From assembly GCF_028554725.1 (NCBI RefSeq), contig NC_071671.1:69682001-69746000 (forward strand): a stretch of 64,000 nt of DNA, read 5' to 3'. This stretch comes from Zeugodacus cucurbitae. Its lineage: Eukaryota > Arthropoda > Insecta > Diptera > Tephritidae. Positions within the stretch are counted from its first letter, which is position 1. The number at the start of each line of letters is the position of its first letter. Made by a program: the position numbers and the translations under genes. The notes beneath the pieces are model-generated. The model did not search any database. It saw only the letters and a program-made list of their open reading frames with translations, and was not told the DNA's origin. Positions 1-12,715 of this stretch are shown piece after piece.

Positions 1-430
1 GGCGGCGTATATCAAGCTGTGCAATTCTTGATATATTTAAGAAATATTAAATTCAACATTTAATTTAAAATATCCTGAAAATCAAATCAAAATCCTAGTA
101 GGATCTAATGGCTTTTCAGGAAATAGCCAATTCTAATTGCTGCTTTTTAAGCCACACTCAACAAAAAAGCGGCACTATCAGTCAATCATTTTTGTAGCAT
201 TAATTTTACATTTTCCACCCACAATATTGATAGCTTTTTAATAAGCCATTACAGGACGTCCAATGGACGAAAACAACCATGGATCCTCCACTACCGCAGC
301 TGGTGAAATGAACCCTTGGAAAGCGTTTGTTGAATGTTGCAAATGCAATTAATCATCACCTACGGACTGAACACACCCGGCCAGTGATGTGATTTAAATT
401 GTGTCAGTGGTGTTACGGTTCACTACTTAC
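1..430 (-). other. Probable intron or 3' flank of the broken exon
   Basis: This segment follows the GTAAGTAGTG donor in minus-strand order. Short frames of 20-40 residues are open on both strands around 240-350, including a 29-codon plus-strand frame at 263-352. None has a convincing splice acceptor in the right phase. No other feature is seen. Confidence 0.3.
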
Positions 431-1379
431 CGTTGCTGTGGGCTATGGATCGGCTCAGCTCCACCAAACACAACATTGTAACCTCTTGTAGCCTGCTCTT
501 GATGTTTACCCTCCCGTTGGTCCAGTACTTGTGACACTATGCTCCCCAGCACATGCTCCGAAGCGAGCAACTCATGTTGAAATTCTCCCGGAATGCCGCC
601 AAATTCAAATGCGCGTCTGTCGGCGTCATTGCCGCTGGCAATTTGCCATTGATTCTTTCACTATCACCGCTGCCGATGGAGTGTACACGCGAGCAGAAGA
701 GCACCGAAGTGGTGGCCATAGCCAACACGAGCGTTCCAAGGCACATACATATATACCGCATACAATGAAGTGGGCGGCGTCGCAGGTGGCGTTGACGATG
801 AAGGCTTTGGCGGGTTAAACGTGGGTGTGTTTGAGGATGAGGTCGCTGAACTTTATACACCTTTATTCACACAATCGCTTTCACAGCGACAACCGGACTA
901 GGACTTGGAAAGTGCGGAGGCCTTCGAATGCAGGTGCTGCTGTTCGCGTTGGCGCTGATCGCTTTGCTGGCGGCATTCACTATTTGAAAGCGGGTGTTGG
1001 CATTTTATAAATTTCGCCGTCGATTGCAATTACTCCGCCCTCAGTTTTGTTGGTGATTTGGTCGTTTTTGTAGCGACTGTTATTGTCGTGCTGTCGGCTA
1101 CAATATCCAGCAAAATATCGTCAATGAGATTGGCCATCGAACTGGACGTCGAGCTACCGCCGATGCTGTTGCATCAATTTATGAAGGTGGTAGCTGCTGT
1201 GTTGTTATTGTTGTTGTTGGTGTTGTCGCCTCTGCTTTCATTTCTGCTTCCGTTTGTATTTCACTTGCCGGCATTGTTGCACTGTCACCAAGTGAAGCCT
1301 CTGCCGCCGCGGGCTTTTTGTTCTCCTTTTTGCGCCATTTGGCTGCCTGCCCGTTCATTTGATTTATTGGCAGAAACAT
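431..1379 (-). pseudogene. Frame-broken first coding exon of an unrecognised membrane protein
   Basis: On the minus strand an ATG at 1379 in a fly-like context (gcgaaaATG), preceded by A-rich sequence resembling a 5' UTR, opens a 66-residue frame to 1179. This frame is rich in Ala, Glu and Thr. Protein-like sequence then continues downstream but moves between frames: a Ser-rich stretch at about 1170-1034, another at about 983-880, a Ser/Pro/Thr-rich stretch at about 855-770, a hydrophobic segment (LGTLVLAMATTSVLFC) at about 750-700, and a polar, helical-looking stretch at about 590-433. The exon would end at 431, followed by GTAAGTAGTG, a strong splice donor. The hydrophobic segment after a long polar N-terminus suggests a type II single-pass membrane protein. 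At least six frame switches are needed, so this is either a decaying pseudogene or a real exon with consensus indel errors. I do not recognise the family. Any downstream exons lie to the left, possibly outside the window. Confidence 0.42.
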
Positions 1380-4300
1380 TTTCGCGAACTAAACTTTCCA
1401 ATTTCAATACAATTCGTTCACTTTTTTATTATAATGTTTTTGTTGTTTGTTGTTGTTTTTTGGTTTGATTTAAGAAGGTGCGTTGTGGCCGCAGTTAACT
1501 TTGGGCTCTTTTCAATCTCTGTTTTACTCCTTCAAGCAATCGATGAAATATTTTTTGCATAGAGAAAACTAGATATTGAATCAATCACAATAAGTATACT
1601 ATCAAGTCACGAACAGGCGTTATATTTTAATTATTTTTCCACCTTAATGTTTACAAACAGTACGTTGGCCATCGTTCACAGTTATTATTGCTTAATTAAA
1701 GCAAACAAAATAAAGTTACCCTTCGTTTATATTGCGCACACCCAATAAAATGGGCAAAAAGATGAAAATTTGCTCATAAAAGAAACGCTAACAAGCTTAC
1801 GAATTTTGTGCGTTGCGGTCTTTGGGTTGTGAGGTGGTCTTGCCGAGTACCCGATGTGATAATTCATCACTTCCAACTCAGTTTGCCATTGGCCACCAAT
1901 AACAATTGTAGTACCTTTTGCTTTGAATTATGGCCATGCTGTGCATAACAATGCGGTTTGCCAACGATTCATTATTATGATCTTTGAAGTAAAATATTTC
2001 TTTACACCACTCGTTATAGCGGTTTCCTCTTCGGACGAAGTTCTCATCAACTGCGTTTGAATGAATGGCACAGTTTTATGACTGTGAACTTATAGTCATC
2101 CTTAAAAGCGATGGTACGCATAATTTCACTACGATCGAGAAAATTATAATAATGAGGAATGAAATATCAAACGAAACATTATTTAAATTTATTTTCTTAT
2201 TTCGTTGGTAATTTCGAAACTTTTTATTTTTATTTAAAATTTATAGTTTTTTGTGAATTTTTATTTTGTACGTTCGTTTTTATTACATATAATATAGTAA
2301 TATTTCCACTAAAATAATATAAATTCAATACAATTTGCTCCTAAGAATATAGCAATATTCGAAATCACTCTCAGAAATTTTGTGCTTGAAACGCTGACGC
2401 AAACGGTTTAAGAGTGATGATAATCGGATAAATCATTTGATTGATTATTACGATTTCTTATTGATGACAGCGACAAATAGCAACTGAGGTCACCAACACT
2501 CCAACACAATAAGGAGACAACCTCATGACCAAGCGACAACCGCAGAGCTTGTCGGCCAGCCACAGGAGATGCGGTGTGAAAGCAGAAAACCGCCGATACG
2601 GCTCATTTGCATAAGGAATTCATTTGCGATATCAGACATTTTATAAGGAAATGATTGATTTCGCGCACAGTGGGAAACAAAACAAATGGTAACGTTTATT
2701 GCAAATACTAATTTTAAGTAAGAATCGAGGTGTCAAAGAAAAGAGTTTAGAGTATAGTTCGAAGAAGCCATAGAGGCGAAACAATCTTACAAAACTGAAT
2801 TAAAATAATGTTTAATTGAGTTACGAGAAATTTAAGAAGAAGAGGTATTTACAATATATGCAGAGCATGATCAAAACTTGTAGCAAATTTTAAAATAATT
2901 TCATATAGGACAAAATTCGTCAAAAGGATAAGTAATATGTATGAATAACTCTCATTTTTATCCCCACAAAAGATAAACTTAATCTCTGTAAACAATTCAT
3001 CAATTCGATTTAAAACCCGCCTCCGAACCACCGTTCCGCCAAAACCGATTGGCACTTCAATTAATGTTAATTTTTAAAATTATTCCAATTTATTTGCACT
3101 TCAGCGCATGATTTGTGCTTTTCCTTGGCATCCATGCCTCCGCATTTCCGATTAAGTTCGTTGATGCCGTTTGGCGTATTTCCGCTGACGCATGTAACGG
3201 AATTTTAATGTATTCACCAATTACACCTCACTTTGTACACGTTTTTCACGTTTCATAGTATTTTCTTCCTTCACCACAGTTTCACCTATACCGTCATTCG
3301 TTTTTCAATTTTAATTCCTTTGCTTTAAATCGGATCATCATTGTCGGCAATTCAAAATGGAATTTCGAATTCAATTAAAATGTGTGGTGTGTTTGCGAGT
3401 AGGTTCATTTGTATGCCATAGCCCTTGATATAGAAGTGATTATTGATAAATATAAATTTTTTTGTAATCTAATTACAAATAGGTGTGTTCCACATATTTC
3501 TTGAGGATTGGGGATTAATTAAAATTTAAAAATTTAAATTTATGAAAAGGAGCATTAATTATAAGCTTTCCGGGTGTTGTAAATGTGTGCGGATTATTAT
3601 AAAATAATATTTTATATTTTAATCTGATGGTTAATTGAACTAAAGACCACCGGTGTAAATGAGCGTGATTGGCATGTACTTGACACCTCTACAATGTTTA
3701 TGGATAGAGAATGCGACCTTTATAGCAAACAAATTATTTAATGGAATCCAATATTTTTTTTTTTTATTTTAAACATTAAGATTATTAAAAGGATTAACAC
3801 AGCGATTCCAATTTGCTAAATGATTAAGCAATGAAACACAAATGGAGGATAATAATCACCGCAAGTATTGTCATCGAGCATTTCTCTTGTAATTAAAGAC
3901 GGAGTGAGTGCAACGAGAAATGAATGATACTCAAAAGTGAAAAGCCAGCATAAATAGTAAGACGTTGCGCGCTTATATGTGATTAAATATCAATTACAAC
4001 ATTTATCTCAATTGCATGATTTCAGTATATTTCAGCTGTCGGACTCTTCATCTCAATTATCGCGTACAAGCTCGGTTATTGACAGCGCAGTTAATAAGTT
4101 TAGTGAAGAAGTTAATTGGGAAATGATTCTGTATTCTTTCGTCGTTGCATTTCCCATTTTTCCAACTGGTTTTATATTTATTGCATCTGGCAAGCGGTAA
4201 ATAATAAATGTTGTACAATTTTCAATTTTAAAATACATTGATTATATTGTGCTCTTCTAAAAAATATTGTTGTAGTAAATACATATGCACTGACAAGCAG

Positions 4301-5967
4301 AATAAAAAAAAATGTTTTTTATTTAAAATTGGAATGAATCACACTGAATTTAATAATGAGTAAATATTTGGAGTACCATTTAAAGCTTGCATTGATTTCC
4401 ATCAGACGGGCCATTTGCCAGTCTTTTTAAATGAATTCACTGTTTGCATTGCACAGGGCTTATTTACACCGAGCAAATAACTATTTTATTCAGTAGCCCT
4501 TTCGGCACTCTTATTTGTTTTGTTTTCAACTATCAACGTGAATGAACTATTATATATTTGTATGTTCCTTTTTTACTATAAAATGTCATTTCATTTAGTT
4601 GAGTGATGGGATTTTAGTTACAGTTTAATATAAAATATTTATTTACAAATAAAAGTCCATTGTGTAATCTCGTTTTTACTCATTCATTTATGTGCATTTA
4701 ACCCAAATTACTTTATTTACTTTAAGTTAATTAATTCATGACTATTAGGTGCGTTTTTATTGTGATTTAATAGTTCTCAATCCATTAGTAAATGAAGTGG
4801 CAAGGATTATAAATCAAATTAATAAAAAACATTTAAAGCAAAGTTACTCACTTTAATTGTTTATTACCAGCATTTAACACTAAATGCATAAAATTGAATT
4901 ATATGAAGTAAACAAATAGCAGTTCTCGCTACTAAAAGGCTTCATTTACTCAAAAATTATATAATTAATAAATTTTGATTAAAAGTTTTCGCACCACATT
5001 GGACATTCGTATTCCAATTTGCAATTAATAATACAAATGAAGTAGCTTTACATTCCGGTAGGCCGTTGGTCCTTTGGACTCAGCATGTTGTAATGCAATT
5101 AATGTAGATTTAATTGGCACAATCCGATTTCAACAAATGCGATTTACAATGAGACTTTAATTAAAATTATCATGTGACGCCACGTCAATGTGCAACACAA
5201 TGTTATAGACATGAATATTCTGTTATATATACAGCTGTCCAGGCGTGCATTTGTAAATATTTATAGAATCGACAATATTTATATCGCAATTATTGGAAAA
5301 TCGATTACATACAATTCAGAGTATCAAAAGCAACAAAAGTAAGTATTTATTTCAATGTTTTAATATAAAGTTTATCTGCCAAATTATAAATGACTAAATC
5401 CCATCTTCACTCAACTATATGTAAGAGATAGCATTTTTCAATTTCAAACAAATTTCGTCCTATTTCACCTTTAGTTCTAAAGTCTCTTTGTAAGGTTATT
5501 TATCCAGAGGTCACGTAACGGCACATTAAATCGGAAAAGTAACATGAAAGTAACACATTCCACTAATATTTTATTGCAAATGTTACTTAAATAAAATGCA
5601 TTGCGTTTCATATTGCTTGTGTGCAGGTCACCTCAACAAAGATGTGCTCAGTAACCTTTCGTGAACGATTAATAGTACAACATATTGGCCAACAAGCAAT
5701 AAAAGCAAAGTGCTTGCAGTAAAATAAATAAAAAGAAGTAAAACATTTGAGTACAAAGCAAAGGCACTCTACCACTAAATGCCATTTCGCATGTCATCTT
5801 TAGCTTCAAAAACTTCACACCGAAGACCCGGTGAAGTATTGAGCGAATAAAATAAATAACATTCCACTTGACCAAAAGCAGTGAGAGTAATAAAAACTAT
5901 AGTGGGAAGTGAGGTGCCTTCCATAACCGGATGACCACAAAATGACAATCAATTCAACTCGAAAAGC
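1380..5967. other. AT-rich non-coding region
   Basis: No supported gene. Stops are frequent in all frames, and the longest open frames (60-75 codons) have no recognisable motif or conserved context. There is a T-homopolymer near 3750-3760. Short A- and T-rich runs are common. Nothing else stands out. Confidence 0.6.
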
Positions 5968-6112
5968 ATTAGGGAACGATGTGATATGCGATGTTATAGG
6001 ATGTGGTGGGATGTGATATGTGCTCATATTGCACATTATAATTTTGTTTATATATAAAAAATGATTATTTGATATACTGTATGATGTGATGCGATGTGAT
6101 ATGGTATGGGTG
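5968..6112 (+). repeat. Degenerate GATGTGATATG-type array (small copy)
   Basis: Words such as gatgtgatatgcgatg, ggatgtggtgggatgtgata and gtatgatgtgatgcgatgtg recur in imperfect tandem, interrupted by about 45 bp of AT-rich sequence. The basic unit appears to be five bases (GATGT/GATAT). This explains the minus-strand open frame here, whose Ile/Ser/His-rich translation merely reads the repeat. The same motif forms a larger array at 14764-15350. Confidence 0.75.
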
Positions 6113-6447
6113 ACATTTGAAGATTTTATTGAGATTATACATATTTTCATTTACAGACAACTAGTTTCAATAAATTTTCTTTTAAATTTTGAAAAAGTAG
6201 TTCACAAAAGATAATTTAAGCTAAAAAATATTTAAAAAAATTTTTTGACATCAAACTTAGAAAATATAACGCGTTAGAATGGAAAAATAAAGAGTATTTC
6301 ACCTCCATTGTTCGCCTCGCGATAGGCCCAAAAAATTATATCCCACATCGTGGCAATGAATTGCTTTTACAATATATATTAATATCCTGTATGACAGACC
6401 AATAAAATGACGGTAAAGTACTTAAGGCACACCACCAACACCCAAAT

Positions 6448-6478
6448 ATGTACATATATACATATATATATACATACA
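6448..6478. repeat. TA/CATA microsatellite
   Basis: An alternating TACATATA simple repeat of about 30 bp. Similar short TACATA runs occur elsewhere in the window and have no evident function. Confidence 0.8.
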
Positions 6479-9400
6479 TTGAATAACAAGTCGGATATTA
6501 AACACAAAGAAACCAGAAGGGGAGATGTGTTGTAAAGTCAAATGTTAACATTTATTTCAAGCAGCATCGGCATTGGCAATAACGCTTTGGCGACTTGAAA
6601 TGGTTCGAGCCAACATCTGTGTTTATACACCTAAATTCAAACACACGGACACTCCCGCTCAGCAAGCACTCTGGCAATGCCAATATTCGAATTATTCAAT
6701 TCAATGTACACTTGTACAATATTATTATTGAAAGCAATAAAATATTTTCTATATAGGCGAATAGCATATTTTGAATATCATTTTATGGCCGACCATAAAA
6801 ATTATGCAAAGCGTTTGTGCTGTGCTGAGACACCTAAGCGGTAAAGGCTTCCCTGAAGAGCTGGAGAACACAATACAAGTACGACTGTGCTGTATAGTGC
6901 ATATTTATAAATTGAAGGAAGTTGTAGGACGGCAGAAACACGCACACAAACTGTAGTCATAAAGTGGCATTGTATAGTAAATTATGTATTTGAAATTGTT
7001 TGTCTTAAATATTATTGAATTAAATATATACATTTAAGCTTATTCAGTCAGCTTTGCTTGTGTGCCTACAGACACAGTTGAGAATTTGCTTTCTCGATTT
7101 ATATTGAATTTTCATAACAAATATTTGCATGGAAATGTGGAATTATTTTTACATAGTAAATACACAGTTGGAAGCAGTTAGACATACTTAAATTATCTTC
7201 AGTGTAGGTATCTTAACATCCGATTTGCATTTACTATTTCTTCTCTCAATCAATTTGTTAGGACATAAAGAATAGTTCATTCAAAGAGAATCCAAGTACA
7301 TGTAACAGCAATATTACTACAACTGGCAGCTGCTATCACTTTTGATAAGTATGAAATGGAACAGATAAACTACCAGCTCACCTACGAATTTCAAATACGG
7401 AATATCAACGCGTGTAAACAGCGTTGAATAAAATGTGCCACAACATGCAAATAAATAAAATGTTGAAGCCTTAACACTCCTCATGGGTCTACTTTGTGAA
7501 ATGTGCTGGTTGCGCTGTCTAGCCAACTGACTATGTGTTGTGGACCTTTAGATGGATGTTTGTGCGCCTGTTTGTATGCAACGATTTGTAGGAATGAAGA
7601 GCAAAACAAAGAAAGCAAACATGTTGTTGTCTAAAAATAAATGAGAAAACCTTTATATGTTATATACAAGTATATCTCCTACATATATATTATACCAAAT
7701 TTTCTCTTCGATCTTCGGTGGTTATTTTTGCTGCTCCCCTGGAAATTAGAAATTAAATATTATTATATATCTATATTTTAAATATTTCAAATAATTTTTT
7801 TAATTATTTATCACAGACGTGCCACAGCCAATTTTAAAACTATTTAGACTCGTATTTAAAACTAAGAAAACAAATATGTGTGGAAGAGACGAATAATCAG
7901 ATATGGCGGCCACTTATAAAGTCAAAAATTGCATGCTGTACGTCTTACATATGTATACCACAACAACTCTGTTATGTTGCCGGTCCTTACTCTCAAGTTA
8001 TCATAACAAAAAAGCAGACAAAACAAAGCCACGTGCAGCAGTTGCGGCGAATTCAGCAAAATACATAGCATAATGTCCGGCGCACTCATACTCAGAAAGA
8101 GTAAATTGAGAAGAAATGCGTTAAGTGAGTGAGCACAATTAATGAGAGAAAGCGACGAATGCGAGAGAATTGCGAAATTTCGCTGTAGATTAATAGTAAA
8201 AGAACTCAAGTTAGTATCCTTCGAGGACTTGATGTGGCAAAATGTATGAAGCAGTGGAAAAGTGGATAATTAAATGAAGACAAATTAAGAATAATTAAAA
8301 ACAGCAAAAGAGCTACTTCTTTGCACAAAATATTAGAACAAAAATTAAATGTAATCAACGTTAACCCTCTGCGTATACGTCACCATTGGGGACTAAAGGA
8401 TTTCAGTACAACTTAGGATATTTTTTCAATCCATACTATGATATAAAACCTTTTACGTCTACCTGTAATTCTAAATTAAAATAAAAACTTCCTTAACCAA
8501 CAAATTAGCCCAATTTTGCAAACACAGCGTAGAAGTCCCGCTGAGGCAATAAAAGCGTTTTCTCAATGTAAACACGTGCAATGGACAGTCTGTGGAGTCA
8601 CACAAACAAAATTAATGAAAAGCAAATTTACGAATTAAATTGTCACTTCTCTTGGGCAATTAGATATGCAAATGTTTAGACGAAAAATCCTGAACAAGCA
8701 AACAAATAGGCATACAGTTACGCTTAGTCACATTAAGCTCTTAATTCATTTCGCTAAAATGTTTTCTTCTGATTTACTTGCGTTGCCTTTCTTTTATATT
8801 TACTCGTACACGGGCTTAGGCGTCTGCGTCTTTGATTGTTTACATTGAAGGTTCGGGAGGCGTATGTGACACGACATTGCTGATACAGAAACGTGAACAA
8901 GAGCGTACAACCATTGTACTCATTTCCCTTTCACATTTGCTTTGTTGTATTTTCATCTTTCTTCTCCTTTTATTTCCATTTTGCTGTTGCTTCTTGTTAT
9001 TAGCAACAACTTTTTTTGCGATATCTCTGCAGCCTTTCTTGTTTTTTTCTCTGCTGGGAAATATAGTGTTGTGACATTAAGACTAGTCATACTCTTTTAG
9101 GCAAGTCGAAATCTTAATATTTACTAAAATATATTATGGAAAAGAGACTTTTTCAGACTCATGAAATACAGGTGATAAATCGAATGGATGCTAATAAATT
9201 TCACTACAATACAAAACACACACAACACAAACAATACCCTACATTTTCTTTATTTATTACAAGATTTCACAAACCAACTTAATTCCAGGAAGTAGGATGA
9301 ATTTATTGAATTAAACCCCAATATTTCATAAAAACATTTATTGGGAGTACACACAGGAATATAGCAATTACACGGTCCTCAACATAACTCATTTAATATA

Positions 9401-12400
9401 AACTTACGTATTTATCTCAAAACTTAAAAAAGGAATCATAATTACTTTTTGAAGAAGCATAGAGAAATTGGCGCATAAATTAGCAGCACTGATTGCACTG
9501 AAATGTTTATAATGTTGTTTTAGTCAACTTTTTAAATAAAATATTGCTTATTTCCGAGAGTTGGGCTACGCTCATTATAAAAACGCTGGTAAAAACGGCG
9601 GTCAGCATTCAAAGGTGAAACTTTTATGACTGTAAATAACAAAATTCAATGAGGGCACACCAACGAAGTGAGTGTTTCGTAGAAACACCGAAAAGTGCGA
9701 AGAACGAGCCGCCTAACCAACATCGCGAGCCTGCAGTGCTCATTAAGTCATTATTAAAAAAATTGTTTTTATGGCAACACCTTACAGTTAAAATACTCAT
9801 TGGCCGCCAACCGTGAGCCAGCAAGAGATCAGAGTGTAAACGCCAAAAATTACGCCAATAAAGGAAGGTGAAACACATGTACCCCATGAGCATTATATTG
9901 TGTTATAGAGTAGATGGAGGGGCTATGAAGAATGGAGAAGCAAGCGAAACAGACATTTATACAGTTCAAAGGCAATGAAGCTAAATGGATCGCCCAATTA
10001 TGCAGAAAATACCTAAACGGCAGATAAACATAAACATTTATTTAAGCAACAACATACACGCTTTATTATGTATAAAACGAAAAGAAATTTAAATAATGAA
10101 TAAATCCTTAACTACCAGCGCTTGAAGCTAAAATCTGTTTTACCATTTGTTATTTCATTTACACATAACAACAACATACGATAACAATTGTGAACTCAAG
10201 TTTCACTGAAGATCAGTTAAATAATCTACACCTACATTACTATGAAATGCCATTTTCGACCGCTTTAAATATCGTTGCTTCATCCCGAAGTGCTCAAGCG
10301 GCAATGCCAATGACACTCAGTGATCATCCACATCGTAAAGTTCTACAGTTTATTTCACCCAACTCAGCATGGGTGAACATGTACATGTTCATCAGCCCAT
10401 CTTGCAGCACCGCCAAGTGCTCCTCAGTATTCGTTCTTACTAAATTTGAAGGGCTCTTCTCTGCTTCTCACTATTGTGACTTAGTCATAGATAGGCGACA
10501 AGAAAGAAAGGAAAGACTTGCAGAATGAACTGCAAAATTGTGACCATGAACGTTGCGGCAATAAAAAATACCATGACAACAAGTACTTAGCAACTGTTGC
10601 ATGAAAACTTGGCGCAGAGAGAGAGAGCTAAATAGAGCCAGCGACACGCTGCGCTTTTAAGTGTCTCCTTACGTTTTTGTTACTTTGTTGGTTGCAGTGA
10701 ATGCCTCACTCATTCACTTGCAGTGACTGCTTAAGGCCTTGCAACAAATTATTACAATAAATTCTTAATTCTGCAAGTGAAAGACACCCAGCGGAAGAAG
10801 CACATATAACGACCCCTTTCTGAGTCTTTAGTTGACAGAGAAAGAAAAATGAAGTGTACAACAAACTTTTCCATTTTCATGCCTCTTTTGTGAGCGCGAT
10901 TTCTTATCTTTGCCACTGCAAATTAATTGGGAAGCGGTAAAAAGCTTTTCAACTAACTTTCAATTGATTTATAATTATTTCGTTGAAATAATTTAACCAT
11001 TGTACTGTTACAATAAAGCCGAAGAAAAAGAATATTTGAAAAGATTTGATTGAAATTTTTTAGTAAAAGCAGAAACAAATGTGCAGTTAGACGTTGGAGT
11101 TAAGAAAGACATGATCTTTATTGTGGTTGTTGTCTCTCCCTGCGCGTATTTCCTTTAACATGTAATGAGATAGCTTTGTCGTAGCTTGCCAATGCCTTTG
11201 GCATTAAAGGCCATAAAATCAATTTTCAGCTTCTTTAATACCAATGTTAATTTTACTTGCTTCTACATATATTCCCTTTATGGTACTTCAAAATATAACT
11301 ATTAAAGTTAAATAAAAGGCCACAATTTTAAATTTATTTCTTTTGTGAACAAATTGTTCCAACAAATAAATTATACTGCGTCATGTCGACCACGAGGCGG
11401 ATGATGAATGTGGCTATTTACGAAAGAAAAAATTTCGCATGTGCGAGTTACAGGGCAATTATTTAAATAACATTTGTGGGACCCGTTGCACTTAAGTGAA
11501 CCAACACAAGCTTTGCTAGTGCTTTAGATAATTTGAAAACAACAATGGAATGCTGGCCCCTGAAGCGGTGCATAATTTGGGTGCATCAGTTGCATTTTGC
11601 ACTAATACATATGTGTGGGTATAGAAGAGCAGACAATTACTTTCGTTGTATTTTTCTCTTCCTCAGATATAGAAACTTCGAACATATACGTACTTACATA
11701 TGAACATATAGTAATTGTTTTCTACATCAATAATGTTAGCATATAACTGTTACTTTAAATTAGGTTCAACCAACCAACTTTAGTTTAATGGCTTCAGCCG
11801 ATTCTAATTCTATTTTATTAAGGCTTACTTTCGTATGCGCTGCGCATACCATATCTTTGTACATTTCTATAAATTTAAGCGCCTGGGGTCCTTATCTATG
11901 CGCATTGAAGTCAGACACATTTGACTGTTGTGATCATAAAAGATTTGCATAAAATTCGCATTAAATTTTGCCATTTTAGCAACAAAATACTCGCTGCCGT
12001 GTGCAATGAATAAAATAAAAAGCGTCGTAAATGGTTCGTCAAATACAAATCGCAATAGGCTTCAAATGTTGTTCAAAATATTTTCTCACAACTCGAATCA
12101 GGGTGGCATACCTTATGTACTTTTTTCATTTAACTCATTTATTAATGTACATTAACAAGACTTTAATTAATGCAAATAAATGTGAATTAAATTTATAGTT
12201 AAATGTATATTAAATTATTACTATTTTAATGTCCCAACTGCCTCCTTTTTCGGATTGTAATCTCTTTAAGGCTTTCAGATGTCAACACTCCTGAAAAATT
12301 AGAGTTAGAATTAAATCCATTTGCTATTGCGGTTATATAGAAACTGAGAAAATATTTGAGCCACAATGCTGCTTATTATTTAAGCAAGTATCCGTTTCAC

Positions 12401-12545
12401 ATTCTAAAATCAGCAACCACCCAGCTAATTCGTCAAATAGATCAGCTTAACTTTAAAGACTCGAAAGCTGTAGGGTGTAAGCCTTCACAGCCGGCGTTTC
12501 CACTGCAACTAAATTTTGCAAAACTTGCTGCTAAATACCAAAAAA
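6479..12545. other. AT-rich non-coding region outside the inverted arms
   Basis: No gene supported. Short open frames are unremarkable. A pyrimidine-rich stretch at 8920-9060 and a GA run near 10617-10630 are the only compositional features noticed. I could not find convincing inverted partners for this segment to the right of 54.3 kb. Confidence 0.5.
8920..9060 (+). repeat. Pyrimidine-rich tract
   Basis: A strongly T/C-biased strand of roughly 140 bp, with many TTTC, TTCT and TTTTCT words and few purines. It produces a Phe/Leu-rich open frame (8832-9074) that I regard as compositional rather than genic. It could be decayed retroelement or intronic polypyrimidine sequence; nothing decides this. 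Confidence 0.5.
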
Positions 12546-12715
12546 CGTGCAACAAAGCATGTAAATCCGCTTAAGAACGCTGAATATCTATCCCACACAG
12601 TCTGGCCATTCGTCCATTTCCGTGTTGAACGGTCGTGGTTTGACGCAATAAAATGAAACATTAAAAGCGGAAGTTTTAATTTCGTCAGCACGTTGTATCA
12701 ATAGCAATGTAGATG
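12546..12715 (+). repeat. Inverted-duplication island A, left copy
   Basis: Matches the reverse complement of about 54160-54328. Shared words in order include AAATCCGCTTAA, the block AAAATGAAAC followed by AAGCGGAAGTTTTAATTTC, then GTCAGCA. Several substitutions and small indels separate the copies. This is the outermost pair I could identify. Confidence 0.72.

Noticed and set aside
263..352. 29-codon plus-strand ORF with a reasonable start context
   Set aside because: Opposite-strand frames are equally open, and nothing distinguishes it from chance.
5815..6150. 111-codon minus-strand frame rich in Ile, Ser and His
   Set aside because: The composition comes from the GATGTGATATG repeat read in antisense.
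6545..6620. Possible tRNA because of a GGTTCGAGCC run resembling a T-arm
   Set aside because: No matching A-box or D-arm upstream, and the acceptor and anticodon stems cannot be formed.
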